Shown here one piece after another: positions 10,916 to 23,732 of a DNA stretch of 64,000 bases (the first letter of the stretch is position 1; every line of letters starts with the position of its first letter). Origin of the DNA: Actinernus sp. WN-2022 (Eukaryota; Cnidaria; Anthozoa; Actiniaria; Actinernidae); the NCBI GenBank assembly GCA_030867875.1, contig JAOWCC010000577.1, positions 144,328,344-144,392,343 of the forward strand, in the 5' to 3' direction. The position numbers and the translations under genes were made by a program. The notes beneath the pieces were generated by a model. It did not search any database. It was not told the origin of the DNA and worked only from the letters and a program-made list of their open reading frames with translations.

Positions 10916-11515
10916 ATGTGTACCGACGTGTTGTGTCGCAACACAGGCGATTAGTAACGGGTATCTAGAAAACTCAGGCTTAGATTTCTCTTCAGCCAGG
11001 CCATCTTACTGTTTTTAGTTTTGGTATCTGTATGTTCAGCGAAAAGCAGAATCCAATACAGCGAGCAAGCCAACAAAATTCACTCGATTGTTACTGGATA
11101 ATTTGACTGTGCAGACCGCTCCGACAAAACAGACCATGTTTGACTTGATATAGTTTGGACATCAGATTTTATCGAATGCTACAGAGGTAGCACACACTTT
11201 CCTCAGCGTTGATAAATCGTACTTGCGAACTTTTTAAACATTATTGCATTGGATTGGGAAAATAAGACACTCGACGTTCACATGGCGGTTTTAATTTGCT
11301 CCGAGCATCTTGTAGTTACCAGTTCCCCGGCCGAGATAATTTATTCTAAAAAGTACAAACATACATGAGGACGAACGGACGTATGGACATACACGAATCT
11401 TGTTTCCTTTCGCCTGGGAAAGCACAGGTAGCCCACACATGGCCACAGGGAGTCCACACATGGCCACAGGGAGTCCACTGCAAGATTAGGATGCGTTCTC
11501 CTTCGTCGAACGCAA

Positions 11516-11745
11516 TTATCCGATATTTTGTCGTAATACCTTGAATGAAAAATATCCGATATTCGATGATATTTGTTTGATATTAGACTATAAAAAATAT
11601 CTGACATTATCCGATATTATGTAGACGGAATAAATTATCCGATATTTTGTGGTAATACCTTTAATGAAAAATATCCGATATTCGATGATATTTGTTTGAT
11701 ATTAGACTAAAAAAAATATCTGATATTATTCGATAGTCAGTCGAT
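11516..11745. repeat. Two-copy ~120-bp AT-rich repeat
   Basis: AATTATCCGATATTTTGTSG followed by TAATACC and ATATTCGATGATATTTG occurs at about 11516 and again at about 11635. ATTATGTAGACGGAATAA lies at the junction and also closes the 86-bp satellite near 9700. It forms the right subterminal region of the 3-kb element. Confidence 0.85.
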
Positions 11746-11784
11746 ATCGCGCCTAAATGCTAAAATATAAACCCAAGACACGTT

Positions 11785-12814
11785 GAATATTCATATGGAA
11801 ATGCTTCGTTCTTTAAAGCGTATTGGCGGTTGGCTGTCACCACTTTGGCGAGTCACGGGTAAAATGGTTTCTTCTGGCGAGAGTTTGCCGTCAAAATCAC
11901 GTCCGCCATTACTAAAGTGCGTTATCGTGTGCCTTCGCTTTTCAACCAGCGGTTAGCTGTCTTGATGTCGTACGCGAAACGCATCGTTCTCCATCGCCAA
12001 CTATTCCGGTCATGACGAGTATACGGTACGTCAGCGGTTTTCCCTGTGAATACACTTATTTTCCACATACCGAAGGCTTTTGACACTGACAATATTCATA
12101 GTAAATCTTTCACAGTTGTAAATATTAGGTAGATTGGACATTTGGAAAAAGAGCGTTTTTATTCTCCTGAGTGAGATGGAAATTGTGAGTTATTTTGGTT
12201 TTCGCGCGAAAAATTTACCGGAAGTAAAATATCTTATAGCTTTAACTGCTGACCGAATGGACAGTTTAACAGCTATCGCAGAGCTCTATGCGGGAATACA
12301 TAGAGGGTAAATCGAGGAAGACATTGGTACCAAACACAGGCGAATTTGCTTCATTTTGAAGGGATTTCGATGGAACTTTGTGGACGTGGATACTTCAACT
12401 GGAAGCTCGCTTTCACAGCGATATGCCGATATGCGATTTTGAGTGTTTTTAAGTCCAAAATCGCAAGATAAATTGCAAACCTAAAGGCCTGAATTTTCGG
12501 TTACCAGCTACTGGGCTCTTCTAATACAAGAATCCGCCGCGGCAAATGGAATATCTATGAAAGGCATTGAGCTTTCAATTCTTTATGTAAGCGTATTTTC
12601 GTAATAATTAACATTAAATGTATGGGTCGATCGTTCTAACAGCACGGAGCAAGTCAAATCCCAAAGGAAAAAACATTCATGTGTTGTTTATTTTAGCATA
12701 AACCGGAAGGGGATAACTAGAAAACTGTATCGGCGGTCCGGCAAATTTGGAATGAAGAAATGAGGACATTTTAGAGTCATTTATTTTAGAAACCGCTTAC
12801 GTATCGAGGGCTCA
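11785..12814. other. No gene recognised
   Basis: Apart from the flank duplicate at its left edge, this is unique-looking DNA. No open frame resembling a known protein and no clear inverted repeats were found. Confidence 0.5.
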
Positions 12815-13051
12815 ATGTCCGAGATTTCTGGCGATGAAGAGTTGTTTCGAAGCCATGCATTTCTTCTTATAATGGCTACAAACTCACACTGCGAATTTTG
12901 CTGTGGTTTAGTAAATACCGACCGAGAATCTGGATCAGATTCTTCAGAACATAGTAATGTGCCTTTCTGTTTAGAGTTATTGCCCGATGTAGATGATTTA
13001 GAGGAATTAGAGCCACTGGCAACCGAGTTGAAAGCTGGACGAATACGCTAA
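12815..13051 (+). CDS. Unrecognised small acidic ORF
   Basis: The ORF has 78 codons with an ATG start and a TAA stop. The peptide is acidic, with a CEFCCG cysteine cluster near residue 27 and a DVDDLEELEPLATELK stretch near the C-terminus. No family was recognised. Frames further downstream to about 13560 are partly open but do not join obviously. It could be an exon of an unknown gene, a transposon relic or chance. Confidence 0.2.
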   Translation: MSEISGDEELFRSHAFLLIMATNSHCEFCCGLVNTDRESGSDSSEHSNVPFCLELLPDVDDLEELEPLATELKAGRIR

Positions 13052-14235
13052 ACAATTGCCTGCTAGCAGAGATTACTCATCTTTTTTTGGGCCAGGATAC
13101 TTTTACAGGGTATTTTCCCTGCTGGTTCGGCCTTCAGGTTGTGCTGTTACTGGATCCGGGCTACCGAGAGAATTCAGAGAAATCATCAAGGTAATCGGCG
13201 GTTGAGACCCACGTTTTTGTGAAATACCGATTGATCAGATTGCTACTAGTTCGTAAACTGAAATCAATGTTATTTGCTGTATTCCGGCAATACTATGATA
13301 TTTCCGTTACGACATCACCACTAAGTGATTGATGGAGACCCAATACCGTGTCTGTAAAAGTTTGAGCCACCTGCCATTAATGTTAAACGATTTAGCCATG
13401 AAAACGTACAAGGGTTTACGTCGTCACTATCGGCGTATGAGAACACACATGTCCTACATGAATGAGCACACACATCTCCCAAATACGGTAGCGGTAACTT
13501 TACAGTTAGTAGCAAGAAGAGAACCGGCGACAAGGCATTGAGCAGCGTCAATTCCAACAGCAGTTAATGTTGCACATCGATCTTCAATTATTTTATTTAT
13601 AAAACCAAATATCGATTACTATTATCTAATCAATTTGCATTCCAAGCATTCCATTCTGCTAACATCTTAGTGAGTGAGTGAGTGACACGATTCCCCGAAC
13701 CATCCCGAGAACTCGTTCCTGCGCTTGTGCGCATTCACGGGTTAAAAATTACCCCTCCAGCAATCTAACCACCGCCCTCTAGACAAAAAGAGCCCTGTTG
13801 TTCGCTGATAAACGAACAATGTTCGTTCTGTTTTAAAGTAAGGATCTTTAATTGATTAACTAACTTTGATTGACACTTGATTGAGAAAGCGTATAGTATA
13901 TGTACGTGTACGTGATCTAAGGTCAGTTCAGTTTGCTCACCAGGACTACAATACGTATTATACAGCGCTTAACCAGGAATTACCGCTAATAACACAGAAG
14001 TAAGTAAAAGATTTGATTATTATATTTAGTATAGATTGTTACTGTAATAGACGAGTTAGTTAAACTGAGAAATTAATGTTTCTCAATTATTTTCAGATCG
14101 AATAATGCAAATGCAATACAAATTAAAACATTGAAATATACGATTTGTGGCGATTATCTGTTCTACGAAGCGCCCGAGTAACTTTACAAAGAGTCAGGTT
14201 TTGCTGGTAGTTGATCCTACAAGTTAGTTCGTTTA
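13052..14235. other. No gene recognised
   Basis: The sequence looks unique. A frame at about 13329-13541 encodes a basic 70-residue peptide of no recognisable family. No repeat of note is present other than GTGAGTGAGTGA near 13671. Confidence 0.4.
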
Positions 14236-14760
14236 CAATACAATACAATACAATACAATAGTTTATTAGCATTCCCATATACATACATGGTATTGCCTAA
14301 TTAATATACAATCACACTGAGATTAGAGAAGAGAAAATTTTTTATACAGTTCTTTGTAACAAGATATTTCTCCTCTCAAAAGCTTCATATATAAAGTGAC
14401 TCACTTGTTTGCAAACAAATGGATCGACATTACTAAAGAAAAAATATATTCGATCTTTATCTCGAAATCTCGAAAAACTCTTACAATATTTACTAATTTC
14501 TTCAAACATAGTCTTCCTTAGGTCGGAATGAGAAACACAGTCCAAAAAGAAATGACTCATCCTCTACATCTTTTGATAAACAGCACTCGCAACAACGCTG
14601 TTCACGAGGTATATTCGGTTTTGCGTGTCTACCAGTTTCTATTCTTAATGAATGATTTCCTGTGCGGAACTTAGCGAGCATTCGTCTGTGTTTCGCATTC
14701 TTTACCAGGTCATAACATGAATTAATATTTTTTTGTGTCATTAGAAAATTTATAGTAAAA
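14236..14760 (-). pseudogene. Non-LTR retrotransposon 3' fragment
   Basis: Two minus-strand frames, 14741-about 14550 and 14560-14342, look like one broken coding region. The first contains RRMLAKFRTGNHSLRIETGR followed by a paired-Cys segment (CCECC). The second continues with SHFFLDCVSHSDLRK. This order (basic LAKFR..NHxLxIExGR, Cys pairs, HF..C) is the C-terminal zinc-finger region after the reverse transcriptase in many cnidarian non-LTR polyproteins. One frameshift near 14550 breaks it. On the plus strand the element ends in an (AATAC)n tract at 14236-14262, its tail. The 5' part including RT is missing, as is usual for truncated insertions. Confidence 0.7.
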
Positions 14761-16619
14761 AATAAGTTTTGTGTTTAATTGTATAAGTTTTATCTGATGT
14801 ATCCTAGATTTTTGATTAATTTTTATATTAAGTCTATCCAAAAAACGTTTCATTGATTGCGTATTATTATACTGAATACTGAGTTGCCATTAACGTCACA
14901 AAAACAAATTGCCTCAAGAAAAAACTTATATTAGTAAAATATTTTTAATGCTGTGTATAGAGCAGGTAAAAATATAGAAATGACCGGAATTTTGGAGCAA
15001 TAGAGTACTTCGTAACCGAGCTGTCGGCCAAATAATATTCGAACAATTTAGTGTAATTAGTATGCGGCGGCCATGTTGGTGTACAGCTTTAGTACACAAA
15101 GATGGCGGCCAAAAACGTACTTTACAAATAAAGCTGTTTTCCCCAACAATATGATTAGCATTCACTTCAAAACACTTTAGATTTCACTTTTAAAGGTTTA
15201 TCAAGTCTAACATTTGAAATTGGCCAAAATATATGGATTTCCTTGACATTTAGGAAACACGCTGACCTGGGCTGTCACAAAATTCAAAGTACTGTAACTA
15301 AAAAACCAATCACCGTATCGACGTAAATTTTTCGAAGAATACTGAGAATACCGATATCTAAATCATATTAAAAGAACAGTTTCATATATCTCATAGTTTA
15401 GATTTTAAAATTTTGATGACGTCACATGCAAAGGATCTGTTGCTGAATAAAACTTGTCACTTTCATCAGTAAAACCGAGAGAGACTGAGGATAAGATGCA
15501 GCCTCGTTGCCAGGGTCTTCCGCGCATCCAGTCCGATGTTGGGTGCGCGGAAAACCCTGCAACGAGGTTGGATGAGATGACCATTTTTGGGAGTTACTGG
15601 CCAATAGGACACTCGGTTTTCGATTAGTACTGGATGTAAAACCTTACGCAATGGTTATTAAAGCAGGATTATTAAAGTAATAATGGAAATGTTTGTGGAT
15701 TTTTTTTCTTTTCTGCTATTAATCAGTTTAGTTGATTAGTTGGAGAAATGACCCATTAATGTCTTCTTCCTTTTTCAGGGGAAGAAATTAGCACATAAGA
15801 TGAGCATCCTCCGGCTATCGGCGTGACCTATCATAAAATAGAGCTGATTAATTCGTATGCGTGGGAAATAAATACAGCAAGTTACTGAGACTGTAAGCGG
15901 TATCGTAGCTACCAATCGAGTAGCTGCCGTGGCGTAACTCTGTAATTTGATTGGATAATGAAGACGCAAACACTAGGAGAACCATTTTAATGACACAGAG
16001 TGTGATACTATCTTGGCCATGGCGTAAGTCATTCTCGTAACTCATGAGAAATCTGCTCTAATTCTGAATCATTTGACGTAGCTGATTAGTATGACCCTAT
16101 TAAAGTGCTCATGGGCGGTCAGGATGATTGAGCCTGTTTTATTAAATCGCTGGAATTTTTGTCATTCTTAGCCTTCCCAATCAACTACCATTCCAATATG
16201 CTAACTTAATCAAACGTTAACTTCAATTCCTCTCATTTTGTTATTTCCCTGTCACCATAACCACGGAAAGACCTTAGAATGCAGGTCCTGTCTTCGCTGA
16301 ATTGTCGTGCATGGGCGTTGTTCGAGACATCGATCACTTCCATTACAATATATATTTCATTGACTTGAGATAAAGTCCCGGGATAAATTGTTGGAATGTG
16401 TATGACTTTATTTATTGCGTGACCTTGGCAAGCTTACTAAACCATTAATTCAGTTTGAGGAAACGATAATGACATCATTAAATAAACTCTTATACTTTGC
16501 CTGTTTGTTGTTCTATCTCAAATCCTTTGGGAAAAAGCTTCTTTCTTCAAGATATTTCCATATCAATGTAACAATAAATAAAATAAACAGTAATAAGGGA
16601 ACGGTACACGCGAGCTAAA
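14761..16619. other. No gene recognised; one small hairpin element
   Basis: The stretch is AT-rich, without recognisable coding. At 15502-15567 CCTCGTTGCCAGGGTCTTCC pairs with GGAAAACCCTGCAACGAGG, a short foldback of a type repeated elsewhere in the window (compare 23478-23536). Confidence 0.5.
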
Positions 16620-17205
16620 ATGGGGCAATGAAAAAGGGTATACTTTGTCCGAAGAAATCATGTTTTTTTCTAATAAAGATTAAAACAATACATTTTGAGA
16701 TGGCTATGAAGTTCATATGCCTAAATCGATGAAACGGTGGAATCCAATAGAGTACCGAAGTGATGACGTCATAAATAAAAAAAATTCCCTTTAACAACAT
16801 TTGACCACAGTTGCAGAAAGAACACGATAAAAGAACATTACATAGCAAAAATGAGGTGAATAAGATGAAAAGCGGCCGAGATATGGGCATTGGAATATAT
16901 AATATTCTTTAACAAAACAATGTATTTTTGTCCTGGTTCCTAAGTTTATGAACCAGTACAAAAATACAGTGATTTGTTAAAGAAAAGTATATATTCCAAT
17001 GCCCATATCTCAGCTGCTTTTCATCGTATACACCTCATTTTTGGTATGTAATGTTCTTTTATATTGCTCTTTCTGAATCAGTGGTCCAAACATTCTACAT
17101 CTAAATTTTGCAAATTTGTGACGTCACACTTCGGTACTCTATTCTAATTATATAAAGTCACGATTCTTCTGCGGACAAAGCAAGCGGTATGCCACAAAGA
17201 TGATC
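16620..17205. mobile_element. Giant foldback element (~285-bp arms)
   Basis: The two halves are imperfect inverse copies around a centre near 16946 (loop CTAAGTTTAT). GAGATATGGGCATTGGAATA, AGTACCGAAGTG, GACGTCA and ATACTTTGTCCG on the left are matched by their complements on the right. It is non-coding. Such large palindromes fit a non-autonomous DNA element and can extrude as a cruciform. Confidence 0.8.
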
Positions 17206-20200
17206 TAGGAGGGGAGGGGTGGGGGTTAAGTGGTATCCTGTAGATCACGCATTTGAAATACTGAGATACAGATCTCTGAAATGATTTGGATCATGGAAAA
17301 CAAGTTCAACCTCTCAAACTAAATCGCGTTTTATGGCGAAAGATTACGGTTTACGAAATAAAATGTTTTGTTCTAAACAACAGAGCATGAACAAAAGTCG
17401 CCTCATAACATCTAGCTTTTTTTATCAGTATTATTGTTAGGAGCGCATAAACAAGACTGCCGGTTTGGGTGAAAATATGAGGCGATGTGACATCATCTAA
17501 TCTGAATCCGCTTTATTTACAAAAATAAAACATTTCGTGCTATCTAAATATAATTGGTTTCCTGCCTCAAGGCAATACTTTACAATAGTTCAGTGGTTGA
17601 TTTAAATGTTGGTTATTAACTTGAATGGAACTTGCGATGTAAAGCTTCAAGGTTGTTCTCTAACATTGGACTTTAGTATCGCGTCTTTGTTTGGTTGTTC
17701 AATAAACAACTTGTTATGACTTCATCTCGAATCCTTTCTTCTTGTACGAGCTAGTGACACGTTAACTGAGCCAAGCAACCTCTTTGTGGTGGTCATCTTG
17801 ACTAAGTATTATAGAAAGGCGCTGGGGTTGAACACTCTTTGAGTAGGACATGAATAACAAAGGTGCTAACTTAAAACTTGTCAAATGTTTGTTATATATA
17901 GCATGCATAGACGGGTCATTAATAGAAATATGAATACTAAAAGTCTGTCATTATGTGCGGCATCCATATCCCACTTCTTCCATTCAAATCTTTCGAAAAA
18001 ATATCACTTTTCTCGTAAACTTAATTTAATGCATATTTAAGAAAAGTAAGCTCTAATGTTGATGTGAGTAGATAACAGATTGAGTATGGACTGGCATGTA
18101 TGTACATGTGCACTATTGGAGTAACTGACGTGTATGGTATAGTAGTGCTCAGTCATATGAGGTAATATTTCAATCTCCAATGCTGCAGATTAGGACAGAT
18201 TGTGAGTTTGAGAGTTCTAAAATGCTAAGGAATGTCTATTATTTGCAAAGCGCGTGGGCAGCTTATATATTACGTGAGAGTTCGTAAGCCGCTGTAAAAT
18301 TACAGACTGGCTTGGTTGACCTTCGTACAATACCACGCTGCTCATTCTTGACGAGTGACTAGCCTTCTTTTCCTGTTTTGCAACTTCAGGAATAAATTAT
18401 TACTGGGGAACAGCTTTAGGAGTATTCCCTTTCGAGCACGTAGAAGAACGTTTACACCGCAAATATGGAGCCTGAAGAGCTCAGAGGAAAAAGTCTGGCG
18501 CCATGATCATGTTTGTAAAGAATTTTTAAACGGATGAAGGATTTCAAAACCAACAATGTCACATGTTTAAACGCTTGCGTAGAACAACAGACTGTTGACA
18601 TGCTTGGGTGAGTAGACAACAGTACTAAAATGGGAGAGTAATTGTGCATTTATTTTGTTAGAATGACAACATTTCATTCCTAGAAAATTCTCGAAAACAT
18701 CGTGGAGCGAACATTCTATTTACCCGCGTTGGGGATTGTGATATCGCAAACTTCAAAAAAGCAGAAACTAAATCCTGCCACCAGTTAAGCTTACTATGGT
18801 AATCGAATGGTAACATCTTATTTTGCTTTGTCTGATGGAAAAAAATGTCATATTTATTAATTTCGTGGAATTAGCCCCAGGTTTTGAGCCAAAACCTTTA
18901 GAAACACTCATTAATTTGAGGGCTTTTGACCTAGTCTCGAGTAATTTCTTTGTAGATAAGTATATAGTTTATCCAAGCGAGGTCTCTTTGACAAAGCCGA
19001 TTCATTCTAATTATGTAAACATTTGGTAGAGATCTATGTATCCACCAGTTACTCTGCAATGTAACATTCCCCCGTGGCTTTGCTCAGAAGGGTTAAACAC
19101 CCCTCATTCAGCGGAAATATAATCCATTGTAACAAAATACCTTACACTTTTTACTTTTTCAGAGCTTTCGCGTGATTTTCAAAAAAGCTGGTTCGGACCG
19201 TTTTGAAATGATTTGCATACATTAATGTACGTATTGTATACGAGAAGGCTGATGACGCTAGTGGCGGGAAAACAATGAAATCACCTAACACAATGTAATT
19301 GTCCGTATATATTGTTTTGCCTACAGGAACATCGAAAGGCGACCAAGAACTTTCGAAAACGCTTGAACTCTTGTGTTAACACAGCAAGAAGGAACTAGCG
19401 ACTTGAGGGACATCAGGAATCAGTTAGCACTTCAAGTATTTCTTTTCCAACTCGGAACTCAAATAAGCGGCAGTTGCAATCACAAGGTAGGTCATATCTT
19501 TAACTTGTAGAGTTTGTACGTTACTCTCTGTAATATTTAAACGACGCTTCCCTAGCTTGGTAAAATGTTTGATTGCTAAGTTATATAAGTAGCATTTTAC
19601 TGTCAAATTTCAAGGAGGGAAATCGTGTGAAAGTTCTTTAAAGTCATTTAGTGTTTGTTTTGTAATCAAATTACGTATTCTTGCAGAGTACATATTTACA
19701 AAATGTTTCATAAAATGGAGTTTCAGAATACGTTTTCGATGGCCTAGAAGACATCAAATACTGTTACAACCCCAGTCAAATATAGAGCACAACACAGTTG
19801 CTTTGCATGTCGTCAAGGAACTAAGCATCATTCCTCAAAAAATTAGCTACAAAAGCACTCTTAGATGTAATATTGGTTTCATCAAAACTGAAATTGTTTC
19901 TTCTCTGAAGATGGAAAGCTAATCGAACCTTGAATGAATTAACTCTACAAAGTTCAGCCGAACTTTATGACTTCGCCTTGTCCGGTCAGTTTTATTATTT
20001 TGACGCATGTTATGAAGATCAACTTAGCGGTTAGAAAAGCTACTTGGTCTTTTAAATTGGCATTAAGAGAAGTACGAGTTCAATATAATTTCTCTGCCCC
20101 GGTAGAACCACTTCGCAGACTGCTAATTACTAATTGGCGAAATATTTTTCAGCAAATAAGCACAACCTGAATTCGCTAAACCCTAACGACATTATGGCTT

Positions 20201-23200
20201 TGGCTTGGTTAAAAAAATCATATAAAACCTTACCATGCTTTTGTTGATAAGAGTTCTAAAATGTGTTAAGTAGCTAATTTCTAAAGATAACAGCAAATGG
20301 AGAACTCACAGGTGGTTGATAATGATCTAGTGTTATTGCCAATGGCCAGTGCTTGGTTGGTTTATAGGAATACATAATTACATTCTCACACCTAACATAA
20401 TTCGATTTTTATCCTTATTGATCACCGCACAAACGTTCCATTGCTAGTTTTTTACTCAGTTTTTGCCCGTTCCATTGAAGTTTCTTTCCATCCAATGTCA
20501 GTTAATTTAGAAAACAATGGTAGACGTTCTTGATAATGAATGGCTTTCTCTTGGTTCAAGACTCATTCGTATACTTCGAACCCAGCCAGCAGCAACAGTT
20601 AATATGTATCGAGATCGATAGTAATACACTGAAAGAGCGAAAGAGAAAGCTCTTCGTTCTAGAGGCATACATATTTTCAGTAATTATTATCAGTGCATTG
20701 AATCTTATTCACGGGTATATTTTTGACAAGGAACTCGGTCCAGTGAATGTGTTACTGGGTACAAAACCAGGGCCGATATGTTGTTCGACTTCGTTATGTT
20801 CAAATGTTGTTCTCTTATCATTAATGACTTTTTCTACCCTATGGGGCGAAAATAAAAACGGGGAACATCGCTCAATTATCTCAAACGAGGCTTTTCTTTT
20901 CATAAAATATCGCAACCATTGCGTGAGATGAATAATTAAAAAGTTCACGTTGAGTTTTGCATAGAAAAACACGTTAGTCGAAGAAACTAAAAAAGTACGC
21001 ATTCATATCTCTGGCCAGCCGAACAAGGATAAACAAATGTCAAACAAGTTTTTTCTTTGAGAGTTTGAAAATTCTGGTTTCTAAACCGACTTGCCTGAAA
21101 TAACGCTTTCGAACCTGTTTATCATATTTGTTACATGTAATCAGCAAATATATCCTTCAATGATTTTCTTTACTATGTATAACTTACAATAGCCCTAGAC
21201 CGTTACACCCAGAAAAATCTCAGACCTTTTTGCAACTATGTTAATATTACTGCTCGGAAACGAAATTGTTGTTAAGGTCTATAGTATTTTGACGAAAGTT
21301 TCGGTGCTTTTCTGATCGCCGTGGACGAAATATATGTGAAATGTATCAGTTGTTACGAACTGCATTTGTAATTGTAGTTATAATGTGCATGAGTGGCTGA
21401 AAACAAGCTGTCCCTTGTGACAGAATGGCGTTATTGTGTCGGAAGTCACGGATTGCTCCGTTGAGCAAAAGAAAGGAACCAGTCTATTTCAGTAATAACT
21501 ACTGTAGTTTAATGTTTAGCTCATTACAACCCGCCGTCGAATCGTTAGCACCGGGAAAGATGAATTGTAACTGAGACGGGTTTGTGATGGGTTCTGGGTC
21601 TTGGAGGTATAATATGAAAGTCAACATATTTTTTTTCGAAGAACTTTAGTATGAATGAGATTTCACTGAAATCTCTCCCAAGATTAGCAAATACACTACT
21701 GTACAAAGAGTTCAGGCATCATTTGAAACGCGGATAAACACACACACAAATGGTTTTCATAAGGCCATTACAAATTTACGAAAGCATGGTACTAAATAGC
21801 TTAGCAATTGCGACAGCCAATAGGCGAGACTGTTATATTGGTTACCAGTTTCATTCGTGAAATAACCAGTTTCTATTGAAACGCAACAAACCACAGGTCC
21901 ATAGATTAATATTTGTAAATGAGTCGAAAAGCGTGATGATGTTTCTAAGAACTCCTGGGTCGGTCGGCGCCCCCATGTCCCAACTTACTCGGATTTCCCT
22001 TTGTTCGAAGCAAGAGGGGGTGGGGCTTCTTTGAGGAGGATGCGGCGATAACTCTATTATAAATTCAACTAATAAGCACTCCTTTTTGACACTTACTTGA
22101 AAAACAAAGGCTCCAGTAGACAAAGCCAGTAAACAATAACTAGTCACCTTTAAACATACACAGTGCACTTTTTTCCACCCAAAATGAAGCTAAGGATGCA
22201 TTATTTTCCAGTATGTCTACTTCTTGATGAGTTGCTGTCACATTTCTCTTACAGAAGTGTACTATTTCGTGATTTTGTTCAGAATTGTTGAAGGGTAAAA
22301 CGTGTTAAGTTAAGGCGAGTACCTGTGTAGTTTACGGCTCAGTGAAAACCCAATTAGTTAGTGATCGTAAAAGACGTTTAGTCTTGCCTTGGCATTTAGC
22401 TTGATTGGCCGAACGACACTTCATGGCATTAGCTGTGTACAATACTGAACACGCCAGCCTGTATAGACTATAAGGATTTGGAGATGTTTAGGTCCTAAGG
22501 AGGTTTTATAGAAAGGCTTGAAAATTATTGTTGATCTTATCTTTCTGATGCTGAATTCTTCCTTTTCAAACGACATTCACATTTCACTGTTGTGTTCATG
22601 GGACCACCTGGCCAGTAGCAATGAGCACGTATTGTAACTTTTGTTCATTTATCGCTGCCATCGAGTCACGTTCGCATAACAAAATGGAAAACATAGAAAA
22701 GAGCTGAACACATCTAATTTAGATACAAAAGATCAAAGAGAAGTCAAGGGAATGTATCGATACATTTTCCGATTCTTTTATATATCCAATTCAACTGGTT
22801 GGAACGAAGCAATCCACAGACTGGCTCTTGACAGCAGAAAGAAGCGCCTCAGTTATATACGAGCTGATTACAGTGATTTTAATATTGATTCTTACTGATG
22901 TTTAAAGTCAGTGAACTATTAAAAGACAAGAAATCGTCAAATTGAAAAAAATACCTTTCAATATGACCTGAAGTATTATCAACAGTCGCGAGATTACGAA
23001 ACAATGTATTTGACATTACAATGCGTTAATCGATCATATCATCGTTTCTCCACAAACAGTACTTCGTAGTTCCTCCATATTTTTCCCAGAGGATTGAAGT
23101 CACTTGTTCAGATTATCATTTTTTTCCCAGATCACTATTTCTGTTCGTAGACGGAATTCAAGCCGTAATAGAAGTAATCAGTGAAGATGAAAATCGATTT

Positions 23201-23262
23201 AAATATTGTGCAAATTAGATGAGATTTCAAACTAGCCGAGTGGGGACGAAGCCAAGGGAATA
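17206..23262. other. 6-kb stretch without recognised genes or clear repeats
   Basis: Only short chance ORFs occur. The longest, a 133-codon frame at 20530-20931, has a hydrophobic middle but no ATG at its first codon and no recognisable family. No tRNA, long inverted repeat or satellite was found. It may be intergenic, intronic or regulatory. Confidence 0.4.
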
Positions 23263-23407
23263 GCTGATATTACAGTGGCGTCTACGAATAACAGTGTCAG
23301 CGGTATTGACCCGAAATGCAATTCAATGACGCTTCATTACATCGAAGTGAGGCATTGGGGTCACTACTGCTGAAACTGCTATTCGTAGACGCCACTGTAA
23401 TATCAGC
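23263..23407. mobile_element. 145-bp MITE with ~33-bp perfect arms
   Basis: GCTGATATTACAGTGGCGTC continuing to ACGAATAACAGT is matched exactly, apart from the inner edge, in inverse at 23373-23407. It is short and non-coding. Confidence 0.85.
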
Positions 23408-23477
23408 ATATACGATTAAGCGCACTACAATAAGTTCCATAAATACTGATCGTTTCAAAACACATTTGTAAATAGGC

Positions 23478-23536
23478 TTTTTGCCAGGTTAGCCTCGCAG
23501 TGAGGGATAATCAAAACGAGGCTAACCTGGCAAAAA
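23478..23536. mobile_element. Perfect 20-bp inverted repeat
   Basis: TTTTTGCCAGGTTAGCCTCG at 23478-23497 is exactly complementary to 23517-23536 across a 19-nt loop. It is probably a tiny foldback element or remnant. Confidence 0.7.
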
Positions 23537-23539
23537 CAA

Positions 23540-23732
23540 AGGATTGCCTCGCTTTGAATCCAAGATGGCCACCAGGTGAAAAGAGTGAATCATGAACTGG
23601 AAATTTAAGAAATATTTCTAACTCTCTCTAAAGTAGGTATTTTTAATGTACATAGTCTTTTTTTAAAAATCTATTGTAAAATTTGTAATGTACTTTAACA
23701 AATTGAAATAAAGACATTATTATTATTATTCG
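23540..23732 (+). mobile_element. Probable non-LTR 3' end
   Basis: The segment ends GAAATAAAGAC followed by (ATT)5, which is a polyadenylation-like word plus a simple-repeat tail, as in non-LTR 3' termini. No coding part is attached, so this is a short, tentative call. Confidence 0.35.

Larger units (their letters stand above)
8766..11756. mobile_element. 2991-bp DNA element with perfect 26-bp terminal inverted repeats
   Basis: The left end TTAGGCGCGATATCGACTGA (continuing to 8791) is matched exactly in inverse at 11731-11756. Beyond the first 26 bp both ends are rich in TATCGGATA/ATATCCGATATT words. No transposase is visible, so it is non-autonomous. It carries the 86-bp satellite (8790-9700), a second related AT-rich repeat pair near the right end (11516-11745) and a smaller foldback element (10547-10915). 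No target duplication was clear, because the flanks themselves share sequence. Confidence 0.85.

Noticed and set aside
10465..11018. 100-120-codon ORFs on both strands
   Set aside because: They lie in the inverted-repeat element and its G/C-rich arms; the openness is a by-product of the repeats.
20530..20931. 133-codon ORF with a hydrophobic stretch
   Set aside because: No ATG at the first codon, a strong antisense shadow and no recognisable domain.
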